Assembly: GCA_046733295.1 (NCBI GenBank)
Contig: JBKPOY010000047.1
Coordinates: forward strand, 1 to 17,452
From: 13-2-20CM-68-14 sp046733295
Lineage (GTDB): Bacteria; Actinomycetota; Thermoleophilia; Gaiellales; Gaiellaceae
Length of the DNA stretch: 17,452 nt
Direction: 5' to 3'
The notes beneath the pieces were generated by a model. The model worked only from the letters and a program-made list of their open reading frames with translations. It was not told where the DNA came from and searched no databases. This document shows positions 1 to 7,750 of the stretch, piece by piece. Made by a program: the position numbers and the translations under genes. How positions within the stretch are numbered: the first letter of the stretch is position 1; the number at the start of each line of letters is the position of its first letter.

Positions 1-398
1 CGGCGCCCTCGGAACCCAACGGCTCGCCTCCGGCGGAGCGCCGCGCTGTCCGCGAGGCGGACCAGCCGACCCTGACAGCGAGCGGCGACCGCGAGTTCCG
101 GTACCTCGTCACCGACGAAGTCGGCTGCCGCGACGTGACGCAGTTCCGGGGCGACATCGCGCCCGGACGCGCGCCCGAACACAGCCACGTGTACAACGAG
201 GTGATCTACGTCCTCGAAGGTGAGGGCGCGCTGCACACCGAAGGCGAGAACGCCCCGGTGACGGCGGGAAGCTGCATCCACCTGCCCGCGTATCTGATGC
301 ACTCGCTCGAGAACTCGGGCGACTCGACCATGCGGATCGTCGCGGTGTTCCATCCCGCCGGCGATCCGGCTTCGCGTGCGTACGAAGCAAACGAATGA
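1..398 (+). CDS. Cupin-domain protein, C-terminal part (5' end outside window)
   Basis: The reading frame is open from the left edge to the TGA at 396-398, so the start lies outside the window. The last ~90 residues form a complete cupin_2 barrel. Motif 1 is seen as G-x5-H-S-H-x3-E-x6-G (HSHVYNEVIYVLEGEG, nt 180-227), and motif 2 as G-x5-P-x-Y-x2-H-x3-N (nt 270-317). The three histidines and the glutamate that bind the metal in cupins are all present. About 45 residues precede the barrel and resemble the linker between the halves of a bicupin, so an upstream cupin half is likely (inference). Cupins include dioxygenases, isomerases and small-molecule binding proteins, and the substrate cannot be told here. 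It lies 64 bp upstream of livK on the same strand, which suggests it belongs to the transporter cluster. Confidence 0.85.
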   Translation, partial: APSEPNGSPPAERRAVREADQPTLTASGDREFRYLVTDEVGCRDVTQFRGDIAPGRAPEHSHVYNEVIYVLEGEGALHTEGENAPVTAGSCIHLPAYLMHSLENSGDSTMRIVAVFHPAGDPASRAYEANE

Positions 399-408
399 CG
401 CCGTTTGG

Positions 409-431
409 AGTCTCAAGACTGGAAGTCTCAA
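409..431 (+). repeat. Short direct repeat upstream of livK
   Basis: AGTCTCAA occurs at 409-416 and again at 424-431, a spacing of 15 bases. The first copy is also part of a small inverted repeat (AGTCT-CA-AGACT). It sits in the 64-base gap between the cupin stop and the livK start. A regulatory role is possible but there is no direct support. Confidence 0.25.
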
Positions 432-462
432 ACGAGGATCGGGCGATCAACAGGAGGAGAAC

Positions 463-1644
463 ATGAGGAAAGTGGTAGTCGCTACGGCGCTCGCCGCAGC
501 GCTGGCCGTGCTTGCTACGGCCGCCTGGGGTGCCGCAAAGGCGCCGAAAAAGGCGTCTTCGCCGTCAAACGGCGGGAGCGCTTTGATCAAGTGCGGGAAG
601 ACCCGTTTGATCGGGCTGATGGCGCCCTTCACCGGGCCGGCCGCGTCGATCGGGATCAACCAGGTGCATTGGGCGAACTTCTACAAGAACCGGTACAACA
701 AGACGCACAAGAAGAAGATCAAATTCGTCAACGAGGACACGATGCTCGGCGCTTCGAACGGGACCGCCGAGGCCGTAAAGGGCGCGCAGGCGCTCGGCTC
801 GAACGCCAGCGTGCTCGGCGTTGTCGGGCCCGCCGGTTCGAACGAGGTCAAGGCGGTGACCGGAGCCTTGAAGGGATCGGGTCTCGGTTTCGTCTCCGGC
901 TCGGCGACGAACACGACGCTTACGACCGACAAAACTCGGACCGGGTTCTTCTTCCGGACCGTCCCGCCGGACTCGTCGCAGAGCAAGAGCGTCTCCGGCT
1001 ACATGGTCAACACGCTGAATGTGAAGCGCGTCTACATCGTCGACGACCAGGAGGCCTACAGCATCGGGCTCGCCGACGAGGTTCAGGCCCAGCTCAAGGC
1101 CAAGGGCGTCAGGGTCTCGCGTGACGGCGTCAGCCAGTCGCAGTCGGACTTCTCGGCGATCATCAACAAGATCCCGCGCAACACGCAGCTGGTCTACCTG
1201 CCCTGGCAGCTGCCGCCGAAGGGCAAAGCCTTCGGTCAGCAGATGAAGACGCTCGGGCGCGGCGGCATCAAGTTGATGGGCTCAGACGGGCTCTTCGATC
1301 CCCTATTCTCGGGCCTCGGGAATCACGTTTATGACTCGTTCTTCCCGGTGAACCCGTCGGACGCGCGGGTCGCGGCCTTCAAAAGGACCCACGGGGGCAA
1401 GTCCGAGCTCTTCGGCGCCCCGAGCTACGTCGCGGCGCAGGTCGTGACGGGCGCGATCGACCGGGCCTGCAAGGACGGCAATGCCACCCGCGCCGAGGTT
1501 CGTCGTCAGATCAAGAGGACGAGCATCGCCGTCAAGACGTCGCTCCTTGGCCTTCCGGTCAAGTTCGACAAGGGTGGCGACATGATCAAGCGTCCGTTCG
1601 GCATCTACCACTCGGTCAAGGGAGTCTTCGTCCGGGTCGCATAG
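463..1644 (+). CDS. livK: Liv-type ABC transporter periplasmic substrate-binding protein
   Basis: This 393-residue extracytoplasmic binding protein captures a substrate for the LivHMGF importer encoded next. The ATG at 463 is preceded by a strong ribosome binding site (AGGAGGAG, 452-459). An in-frame ATG at 376 would overlap the cupin gene and put residues in front of the signal peptide, so it is rejected. Residues 1-27 form a Sec signal peptide (MRKVVV, then an Ala/Leu-rich core), with no lipobox cysteine. The mature part follows the Peripla_BP_6 (leucine/isoleucine/valine-binding) fold, including LIGLMAPFTGPAASIG near residue 47, the GVVGPAGSNE segment and SGSATNTTLTT, where the family binds the amino-acid head group. 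Two cysteines (Cys44 and one in DRACKDG) may form a disulfide. Family members bind branched-chain or other amino acids, amides or urea, so the ligand here is uncertain. Confidence 0.93.
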   Translation: MRKVVVATALAAALAVLATAAWGAAKAPKKASSPSNGGSALIKCGKTRLIGLMAPFTGPAASIGINQVHWANFYKNRYNKTHKKKIKFVNEDTMLGASNGTAEAVKGAQALGSNASVLGVVGPAGSNEVKAVTGALKGSGLGFVSGSATNTTLTTDKTRTGFFFRTVPPDSSQSKSVSGYMVNTLNVKRVYIVDDQEAYSIGLADEVQAQLKAKGVRVSRDGVSQSQSDFSAIINKIPRNTQLVYLPWQLPPKGKAFGQQMKTLGRGGIKLMGSDGLFDPLFSGLGNHVYDSFFPVNPSDARVAAFKRTHGGKSELFGAPSYVAAQVVTGAIDRACKDGNATRAEVRRQIKRTSIAVKTSLLGLPVKFDKGGDMIKRPFGIYHSVKGVFVRVA

Positions 1645-1666
1645 TCCAGCCGAGCTGAGCTGAAGT

Positions 1667-1697
1667 AAGTGCGGCCCACCTCAGGTGGGTCGCACTT
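1667..1697 (+). terminator. Intercistronic hairpin between livK and livH
   Basis: The arms AAGTGCGGCCCACC (1667-1680) and GGTGGGTCGCACTT (1684-1697) form a 14-bp stem with one G-T pair and a TCA loop. It lies 22 bases after the livK stop and ends 24 bases before the livH start. Only a weak T-rich stretch follows (GTTTATGCGATCTTTG). It probably works as a partial terminator or 3'-end stabiliser that leaves more livK mRNA than permease mRNA, a usual arrangement in binding-protein operons (inference). Confidence 0.7.
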
Positions 1698-1721
1698 GTT
1701 TATGCGATCTTTGTTCCCCCT

Positions 1722-2651
1722 GTGGACTGGAGTCTCTTCTTCGGCGAGCTGGTCAGCGGCCTCACGCTCGGGAGCATCTACGCGCTGATCGCACTCGGCT
1801 ACACGATGGTCTACGGGATCCTGAAGCTTCTGAACTTCGCCCACGGCGACGTCTACATGGTGGGCGCGTTCATCGCCTTCTTCGTTCTCCAGTGGCTCGG
1901 CGGGCCGATCTCGCCGGCGGTGACCGGTTGGCTCGCGATCGCGATCATGTTCGCGGTCGCGATGCTTGGCTGTGGCGCGCTCGGCGTCGGGATCGAGCGC
2001 TTCGCCTACCGCCCCCTTCGCAACGCGCCCCGAATCGCGCCGCTGATCAGCGCCCTGGGCGTGTCGATCTTTCTCCAGAACAGCGCGCTCCTGCTCTGGG
2101 GCCCGGAGTTTCGCGACTACAACACGTTCGACCTGATCGGGGTCAAGAGCTACAGCATCGGCAAGAACTTCTTCATCTCGAACGTCCAGATCCTGACGAT
2201 CGCGGCCTCGATCGGGCTGATGATCGTGCTCACGCTGCTCGTGTCCCGCACGCGCGCCGGCAAAGCGATGCGGGCGACGTCGTTCGACCGCGAGGCGGCC
2301 GAGATGATGGGAATCAGCGTCGACCGCGTGATCTCGTTCACGTTCTTCGTCGGCTCGGCGCTCGCGGCTGCGGGCGGGGTGATGTTCGGAATCGTATTCG
2401 GCCAGATCTTCTCGCTGATGGGCTTTACCGCGGGCCTGAAGGGCTTCACCGCCGCCGTCGTCGGCGGGATCGGAAGCATCCCGGGCGCGATGCTCGGCGG
2501 CTTCCTAATCGGCCTGACGGAAGCGTTCTCGACGGGCTACCTCCCCGGCGGGTCGACCTACGCGAACCTGTACGTCTTCGCCCTACTGATCGCCATGTTC
2601 CTGATCCGGCCGAGCGGGCTTCTCGGATCGCCTGTGATCCGGAAGGTGTGA
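1722..2651 (+). CDS. livH: Liv-type ABC transporter permease LivH
   Basis: This 309-residue polytopic inner-membrane protein is one of the two permease subunits of the importer. It opens with the classic LivH signature, GLTLGSIYALIALGYTMVYG (residues 13-32), followed by KLLNFAHGDVYMVGAF. The ATPase-contacting loop appears as AVVGGIGSIPGAMLGG, and the C-terminus has FLIRPSGLLGSP. Eight or so hydrophobic segments are visible, and the length is normal for the family. The start is a GTG with no good Shine-Dalgarno sequence, since the upstream stretch is pyrimidine-rich (TTTGTTCCCCCT). Translation may be weak or coupled through the hairpin region. The gene sits between livK and livM, and livM begins 5 bases after its TGA. 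Confidence 0.93.
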   Translation: MDWSLFFGELVSGLTLGSIYALIALGYTMVYGILKLLNFAHGDVYMVGAFIAFFVLQWLGGPISPAVTGWLAIAIMFAVAMLGCGALGVGIERFAYRPLRNAPRIAPLISALGVSIFLQNSALLLWGPEFRDYNTFDLIGVKSYSIGKNFFISNVQILTIAASIGLMIVLTLLVSRTRAGKAMRATSFDREAAEMMGISVDRVISFTFFVGSALAAAGGVMFGIVFGQIFSLMGFTAGLKGFTAAVVGGIGSIPGAMLGGFLIGLTEAFSTGYLPGGSTYANLYVFALLIAMFLIRPSGLLGSPVIRKV

Positions 2652-2656
2652 GACCG

Positions 2657-4171
2657 GTGCCCGACGGACAACTGGGCGGTCCTGGTCTCCCCGAGGGAGC
2701 CCCCGAGCTCCCGGATGCCGTCGACCGGCCGCGTGTAGGGACCGACGAATGGGTCGCGCAGGTCGAGGAGCGACGCGAGGCCGGCAAAGGCCTGACCGGC
2801 CTCGTCGCCCGGGGGTGGGAGCGAGTGCCTGCGCCCGGCCGCCTGCTCCTCTTGCTCGGGCCCTTCGCGGTCTTCCCCTTCATTACGAACGAGGGGAATC
2901 TGTTCCGCTACGGGCTGATCACGCTGATCTACGCCCTGCTCGCGCTCGGGCTGAACATCGTCGTCGGCTTCGCGGGCCTGCTGGATCTCGGATACGTCGC
3001 ATTCTTCGGCTTCGGCGCCTACCTGTACGGGATCATGGCCAGCGGCCATTCGGGCCACCATCTGCAGGCCGAGATCGCCATCCCGATCGTCGTCGTCTCC
3101 TCGGCACTAGTGGGGCTCTTGCTGGGGCTCGCTTCGTGGCGGTTGCTCGGCGACTACCTCGCGATTGTGACGCTGTTCTTCCTGCAGGCGTTCGTGATCT
3201 TCGTCAATAACGCGAACGGTGGGCCGAGCGACTTCTCTTATCCCTTCGTGGGCAGGGTCGACCTGACCGGCGGAGCGAACGGCCTCGATCGAATCGACCC
3301 GCTCAACTTCTTCGGCTTCAAGATCTCAACCACCGAGGGGTACTACTTCTACACCCTGATTGCGCTCGCGCTCGTGATGACGATGCTCTACTTCGTCAAC
3401 TCGTCGCGAACGGGGCGCGCCTGGCGCGCGTTGCGGGAGGACCCGCTCGCCGCCGAGGCGATGAGCACGCCCGTTAACCGCCTGAAGCTGCTCGCGTTCA
3501 TGTTCGGCGCTGCGACCGCGGGGTTCACGGGGACGATCTTCGGCGCCGTCCAGTCCGGCGCGTTTCCCGGCGACTACGACGTCGGGCTTCTGATCACGAT
3601 CTATGCGATCGTTATCCTCGGCGGCCTGGGGAGTCTCGGCGGCGTCGTGATCGGCGCCCTGATCGTCAACGGAGCGCCGGAGCTCTTGCGGTCGTCGGCA
3701 AACGCCCGCTTCCTCTTCTACGGCGTGCTCGTGCTCGCCCTGCTCGTTGCGATGCGGCCTTGGTACCGCCCGCTTGTCGTCCTGGCCGGGACGATCGTGT
3801 TCGGGTTCGCGGTTGACGCAATCGTCGGCGCAGCCTGGTCGCGCGGAACAGCGGGCAACATCGAGGGCGGCGGCGCGCTGGGGCGAGGCCTCGAGCACTG
3901 GGTGCTTCTCCCGACGCACCCCGGACGGATTGCCGGCTGGGCTTACTTCCTACTGATCGTCGCGGCCCTCGCACTGACAATGGTCTACGGCTGGTGGCGC
4001 GTGCTGGTGCTGATCCCGACCCTCTACCTGGCCTCGTTCGTCTGGGAGAACAAGCTGGTCGAGCAGGTGTCGGGAGCGACCCGCCTGATCCTGCTGGGCG
4101 CCCTGCTCGTCGTGATCATGAATGTACGGCCGTCGGGGATATTCGGCACTGCCCGCGTGGAGGTGGTCTGA
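2657..4171 (+). CDS. livM: Liv-type ABC transporter permease LivM, with C-terminal extension
   Basis: The second permease subunit, 504 residues from GTG 2657. A GTG at 2648 overlapping the livH stop is an alternative start. Residues 1-60 are a hydrophilic cytoplasmic head. The LivM core then follows: LIYALLALGLNIVVGFAGLL, GYVAFFGFGAYLYGIM, a segment with GRAWRALREDPLAAEAMS (the cytoplasmic loop that touches the ATPase), and VILGGLGSLGGVVIGALIV. LivM proteins usually end soon after this with a helix and an RP-x-G-LxG motif. Here that module seems to occur twice, at residues 349-372 (ending MRPWYRPL) and 474-497 (ending RPSGIFG). About 100 residues lie between them, with three or more extra hydrophobic segments. 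The protein is therefore longer than typical LivM (about 300-430 residues). Confidence 0.92.
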   Translation: MPDGQLGGPGLPEGAPELPDAVDRPRVGTDEWVAQVEERREAGKGLTGLVARGWERVPAPGRLLLLLGPFAVFPFITNEGNLFRYGLITLIYALLALGLNIVVGFAGLLDLGYVAFFGFGAYLYGIMASGHSGHHLQAEIAIPIVVVSSALVGLLLGLASWRLLGDYLAIVTLFFLQAFVIFVNNANGGPSDFSYPFVGRVDLTGGANGLDRIDPLNFFGFKISTTEGYYFYTLIALALVMTMLYFVNSSRTGRAWRALREDPLAAEAMSTPVNRLKLLAFMFGAATAGFTGTIFGAVQSGAFPGDYDVGLLITIYAIVILGGLGSLGGVVIGALIVNGAPELLRSSANARFLFYGVLVLALLVAMRPWYRPLVVLAGTIVFGFAVDAIVGAAWSRGTAGNIEGGGALGRGLEHWVLLPTHPGRIAGWAYFLLIVAALALTMVYGWWRVLVLIPTLYLASFVWENKLVEQVSGATRLILLGALLVVIMNVRPSGIFGTARVEVV

Positions 4172-4174
4172 CCC

Positions 4175-4963
4175 GTGCCGTTACTCGAGCTTCGCGACGT
4201 CACCAAGGACTTCGGCGGCCTGCGGGTGGTCGACCACTTGAACCTCCACGTCGACGCGGGCGAGATCGTCAGCGTGATCGGACCGAACGGCGCCGGCAAG
4301 ACGACGGTCTTCAACCTCGTGACCGGCATCTTCCATCCCGACTCCGGCGACATCGTCTTCGAGGGTCAGAAGATCTCAGGTCTTCCGCCGCACACGATCA
4401 CACGCCGGGGGATTGCCCGCACCTTCCAGACGCTGCGGTTGTTCCTGAACATGACTGTGCTGGAGAACGTGATGGCGGCCGAGTACGGCCACACGAAGGC
4501 GACCGTCTTCGAGTCGATGCTCCAGCTCCCAAGAGCGCGCCGCGAGGAGAAGCGAATCCGAGCGCTGGCGGAGGAGAAGCTCGCGTTCTTCGGGCAGAGG
4601 CTCGCCGGCTACCGCTTCGACCAACCCGCCTACAGCCTCTCGTATGCGAACAGGCGCCGGCTCGAGATCGCCCGCGCGATGGCCACCAACGCCCGCCTGC
4701 TTTTGCTCGACGAGCCCGCCGCCGGAATGAACCCGAACGAAACGCACGAGGTCACAGAGCTGATCGCGCGCCTCCGCGAACACGCCGGCTACACGATTCT
4801 CGTGATCGAGCACGACATGCACGTCGTCGAGGGCATCTCCGACCGGGTGATTGCCCTCGACCACGGTCTCAAGATCGCGGAAGGCTCTTTCGACGAAGTC
4901 GCGACGCACCCGCTCGTGATCGAGGCATACCTCGGGGTTCGTGCCGAGAGAGAGGCGGTCTGA
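4175..4963 (+). CDS. livG: Liv-type ABC transporter ATPase LivG
   Basis: A 262-residue cytoplasmic ATPase that pairs with LivF to power the importer. The GTG start lies 3 bases after the livM stop. Visible motifs are Walker A GPNGAGKTT (residues 36-44), the Q-loop in ARTFQTLRLF, Walker B LLLLDEP (175-181) with catalytic Glu180, the LivG-typical AAGMNPNET, and the switch His213 in VIEHDMHVV. The ABC signature is LSYAN (155-159) followed by RRRLEIARA, where LivG proteins usually have LSYGQ-QRRLEIARA, so the glycine is replaced by alanine. The EAYLG C-terminus is normal for the family. The TGA overlaps the livF ATG (TGATG), indicating translational coupling. Confidence 0.95.
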   Translation: MPLLELRDVTKDFGGLRVVDHLNLHVDAGEIVSVIGPNGAGKTTVFNLVTGIFHPDSGDIVFEGQKISGLPPHTITRRGIARTFQTLRLFLNMTVLENVMAAEYGHTKATVFESMLQLPRARREEKRIRALAEEKLAFFGQRLAGYRFDQPAYSLSYANRRRLEIARAMATNARLLLLDEPAAGMNPNETHEVTELIARLREHAGYTILVIEHDMHVVEGISDRVIALDHGLKIAEGSFDEVATHPLVIEAYLGVRAEREAV

Positions 4964-5664
4964 TGCTGCTCGAGCTCGAAGGCATCGACACCTACTACGG
5001 CCAGATCCACATCCTGCAGAACGTGTCCCTCGAGGTGGCCGAAGGCGAGCTCGTCTGCTTGCTCGGCGGCAATGCCTCCGGCAAGTCGACGACGCTGAAG
5101 ACCATTCTCGGCATCGTGCATCCGCGCCGGGGCAGCGTCCGGTTCGCCGGCGAAAACGTCGTCAACCGCTCGACCAGTTACCGGATCGGCCGGGGCATGG
5201 CGATCGTGCCCGAGAACCGGCGCCTCTTCGGGCCAATGACGGTCCAGGAGAACCTGGAGATGGGTGCGTACCTGCGAAACGGCGGCCACAAGGACGACTT
5301 CGACCGCGTCTACTCCCTTTTCCCGCTGCTGCATGAGCGTCGCAAGCAGCTCGCGGGAACGCTGTCGGGCGGCGAGCAGCAGATGGCGGCGATGGGCCGC
5401 GCGCTGATGTCGCGGCCGAAGCTGCTGCTGATGGACGAGCCCTCGATGGGCCTGGCGCCGATCCTCGTCGAGCGCAACTTCCAGATCATCAAGGACGTGC
5501 ACGAGTCGGGCGTCGCGATCCTCGTCGTCGAACAGAACGCGAACGTCTCGCTGTCGATCGCCGACCGCGGCTACGTGCTCCAGACCGGGCGGATCGTGCT
5601 CTCAGGCCCCGCCGCGTCGCTGATCAAGAACGAAGATCTGCGAAAGGCGTACCTTGGCCGTTAG
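4963..5664 (+). CDS. livF: Liv-type ABC transporter ATPase LivF
   Basis: The second cytoplasmic ATPase of the importer, 233 residues, a normal LivF length. The start ATG overlaps the livG stop. Motifs: Walker A GGNASGKST (residues 35-43), where LivF usually reads GxNGAGKTT, then the LivF-typical GMAIVPENRRLFGPMTVQEN, signature LSGGE (134-138) followed by QQMAAMGRAL, Walker B LLLMDEP with Asp158 and Glu159, and PSMGLAPILVE. The switch position has glutamine (VVEQNANVS), which is usual in LivF. The C-terminus LRKAYLGR is canonical. The last 11 bases overlap the start of the aminotransferase gene in another frame. Confidence 0.95.
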   Translation: MLLELEGIDTYYGQIHILQNVSLEVAEGELVCLLGGNASGKSTTLKTILGIVHPRRGSVRFAGENVVNRSTSYRIGRGMAIVPENRRLFGPMTVQENLEMGAYLRNGGHKDDFDRVYSLFPLLHERRKQLAGTLSGGEQQMAAMGRALMSRPKLLLMDEPSMGLAPILVERNFQIIKDVHESGVAILVVEQNANVSLSIADRGYVLQTGRIVLSGPAASLIKNEDLRKAYLGR

Positions 5665-6817
5665 CGCCGACGCCCTGGCCGAGCGGGTCCGACCGCGCTT
5701 TCCGATCTTCGAGCGGCTCACCTACATCAACAGCTGCTCGCAGGGCGCCCTCTCGGACGCCGTTCGAGGAGCGTACGCCCGCTACTTGTCCGACTGGGAC
5801 GAGCACGGCGCCCCCTGGGAGTACTGGGTAGCGCAGCTCGACGCCGCGAGGGCGAGTGTCGCCGGCCTGCTCAACGCCGACGAGGAGGAGATCGCGATCA
5901 CGACCTCGGTCTCGGCCGGCGTCGGCGCCCTGACGAGCGCGCTCTCCTTCGATGGGGAGCGCAACAAAATCGTGATCAGCGACTTCGAGTTCCCGACGAT
6001 CGGCCAGATCTCGCATGCGCAGGAGCGCCGCGGAGCCCGGGTCGAGCACGTTCACGCCGAGGCGGACGGAACGATCCCGGTCGAGCGCTTCGACGCTGCG
6101 ATCGACGAGCAGACCGCACTCGTCGCCGTCACCCACGCCTGCTTTCGAAACGGGGCCCGGCTCGACATCGGGCCCATCGCCGCCTTGGCGCACGAGCGCG
6201 GGGCGCCGCTGCTGCTGGACGCGTACCAGAGCGCTGGCTCGCTGCCGCTCGACGTCAGGGCGCTCGACTGCGACTTCCTGGCCGCAGGGGCATTGAAATA
6301 TCTGCTCGGCTCGGCCGGGATCGCGTTCTTCTACTGCCGCCGGGACCTCGTCGAGCGCTTCGCCCCGACGGCGACGGGCTGGTTCGCCGACCGAAACATC
6401 TTCGAAATGGACATCCACGATTACTCGCCGGCGCCGACGGCGCGGCGCTTCGAGGCGGGGACGCCGCCGGTTCCCGCGATCTATGCCGCCATCGCCGGCA
6501 TCGAGCTGATGCGGGAGATCGGGATCGAAGAGACGGAGAGGCACGTGCGCGGCCTGAGCGAACTGCTGCTCGAAGGCCTAGACGAACTCGGTGCCAAGGT
6601 GGTCACCCCGCGCGCCTGGAATCAGCGCGGTGCGCTGACGTGCGTCGCCTCAACGGACGCGGAGAGCTTGGTGGCAACCCTGGAGGACCGCGGGATCGTC
6701 ACGTCGTCGCGCGACGGGAACCTGCGCATCTCGCCGCACTGCTACAACGCCGCTGAGGACATCCATGCGGTCCTGGAAGCCCTGCGAGAGCATCGCCGTC
6801 TCCTTCGCATCGTCTGA
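5654..6817 (+). CDS. Class V aminotransferase-fold PLP-dependent enzyme
   Basis: A 387-residue cytoplasmic enzyme of the class V family (cysteine desulfurase, isopenicillin-N epimerase and kynureninase relatives). The start is a TTG inside the livF 3' end. It directly yields AVSADALAERVRPRFPIFER, a normal beginning for the family (FPIFERLTYINSCSQG), and no better start follows nearby. Key residues are Asp189 in LLLDAYQS (pairs with the PLP pyridine nitrogen), Lys215 in AAGALKYLLGSAG (expected Schiff-base lysine), and Arg358 in LRISPHCYN (expected carboxylate-binding arginine). No cysteine loop typical of cysteine desulfurases is seen. The reaction could be transamination, racemisation, a lyase reaction or epimerisation. 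Its overlap with livF suggests it acts on the imported compound (inference). Confidence 0.9.
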   Translation: MAVSADALAERVRPRFPIFERLTYINSCSQGALSDAVRGAYARYLSDWDEHGAPWEYWVAQLDAARASVAGLLNADEEEIAITTSVSAGVGALTSALSFDGERNKIVISDFEFPTIGQISHAQERRGARVEHVHAEADGTIPVERFDAAIDEQTALVAVTHACFRNGARLDIGPIAALAHERGAPLLLDAYQSAGSLPLDVRALDCDFLAAGALKYLLGSAGIAFFYCRRDLVERFAPTATGWFADRNIFEMDIHDYSPAPTARRFEAGTPPVPAIYAAIAGIELMREIGIEETERHVRGLSELLLEGLDELGAKVVTPRAWNQRGALTCVASTDAESLVATLEDRGIVTSSRDGNLRISPHCYNAAEDIHAVLEALREHRRLLRIV

Positions 6818-7042
6818 AAGGACCATTCGCCGAAGGTTGGTCTCTCGGCCGTAGTGGGCAACGGTGGGCAACGCGGCAGCCTGACGAGAACTCCGAACAG
6901 CAACCGCCGCCGGAGCCCCTCCTCAGCCGCCCCCAACCCCGCGGTTTCGAAGAAGCCGGGCCACGAGACCCGAAGCGCGAGGGTGCGCGCCCAGATGCGC
7001 TCCGCATCGGAAGTCAACAATCGGGGCCGGTCAGTTCCGCAA
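6818..7042. other. Intergenic region without a supported gene
   Basis: This gap lies between the convergent ends of the aminotransferase gene and the next gene on the - strand. It contains a tandem GTGGGCAACG repeat near 6854-6873 and a weak GACCA/TGGTC inverted repeat just after the aminotransferase stop. A - strand reading frame (6742-7020) crosses it but runs into the aminotransferase gene and has no ribosome binding site. No clear terminator with a T tract is visible. Confidence 0.5.
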
Positions 7043-7639
7043 CTAACCGGCTAGGCAGGCGTAGTCGAGGATGGGGTGCAGCTCGATTGCGTTTGGGGCG
7101 AGGCCGGTCTGCCCGTGCTTGAAATCGAAGAAGGCGACGCCGAGGACTCGCGCATGTGAACAGAGCCGGAGCTTGGCGCGCGCCTCGCGCATCTGACGCC
7201 GTCGGTAAGAAGTGGCCCCACGCATGCACTCCGACGAAGGTGACTCCGCGATCATCTGGTCGGCGCCAGCTTCGAGGACGACGTGGAGATCGCCGTCCGG
7301 CTCGTGACGGACGAGTGTCACTGCGGCGTCGACGCTCCAAATGTGGCGCTCGAACGGAAGCCTTGTTCCCGGGAGGGGCGTTGGCCGTTCGTGGCTGATC
7401 AGCTGGACGATCGGGATCGTGTGGGCCCGAAGGAGGCGTGGACGATCCTGCAAGGTCTTGACCTTCCAGCGCTCGACGCCGCAGGCAAGTGCGGCCGAGT
7501 AACGGAAGTGGCCGGCACGCGAGGGCGGAACGATTCGTGCCGCCAGCACCGCGACCACCATCACGAGCACGACGGAGAGAACACGCCGGCAGCGAGACAG
7601 TCTTAAGGCGGACGCCGCTCTTTCGGCCACCGGGCGCAT
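7043..7639 (-). CDS. Secreted or membrane-anchored protein of unknown function with FFDFxHGQTG motif
   Basis: A 198-residue protein. An N-terminal basic stretch (RLSRCRRVL) is followed by one hydrophobic segment (about residues 20-35), so it is a signal peptide or membrane anchor. The rest looks like a compact extracytoplasmic domain, with CGVERWKVKTLQD (residues ~53-65), DGDLHVVLEAG, MIAESPSSEC and, near the C-terminus, VLGVAFFDFKHGQTGLAP followed by IELHPIL. From memory, this order of motifs recurs in uncharacterised actinobacterial proteins, often as stand-alone secreted domains. The conserved H, D and E residues could form a metal or catalytic site, but no function is established to my knowledge. 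The ATG at 7639 gives the most natural signal peptide. It is a single gene with no close partner on its strand. Confidence 0.8.
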   Translation of the reverse strand: MRPVAERAASALRLSRCRRVLSVVLVMVVAVLAARIVPPSRAGHFRYSAALACGVERWKVKTLQDRPRLLRAHTIPIVQLISHERPTPLPGTRLPFERHIWSVDAAVTLVRHEPDGDLHVVLEAGADQMIAESPSSECMRGATSYRRRQMREARAKLRLCSHARVLGVAFFDFKHGQTGLAPNAIELHPILDYACLAG

Positions 7640-7750
7640 GGTCGGAACAAGCTTAAGGTTGCAGCCGGGCCGGAATCGCGGAGCGCAATCGGCGTTCGGC
7701 TCGCCGCCCGGCCCTGAGTGCTCGACCTATCTCGGGGCGAGCATGAGACG

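Noticed and set aside
1685..2656. Open frame upstream of and continuous with livM, running through livH in another frame
   Set aside because: LivH is unmistakable in its own frame, and the overlapping translation is Arg/Pro-rich without family motifs. livM starts at 2657 (or 2648).
5654..6817. Cysteine desulfurase as the identity of the class V enzyme
   Set aside because: The PLP lysine and aspartate fit the superfamily, but no catalytic cysteine loop is visible and there are no iron-sulfur assembly genes nearby.
6742..7020. - strand frame of 92 codons beyond the aminotransferase gene
   Set aside because: It runs into the aminotransferase 3' end, has no ribosome binding site and becomes Arg-rich. 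A decayed gene cannot be excluded, but I see no positive support.
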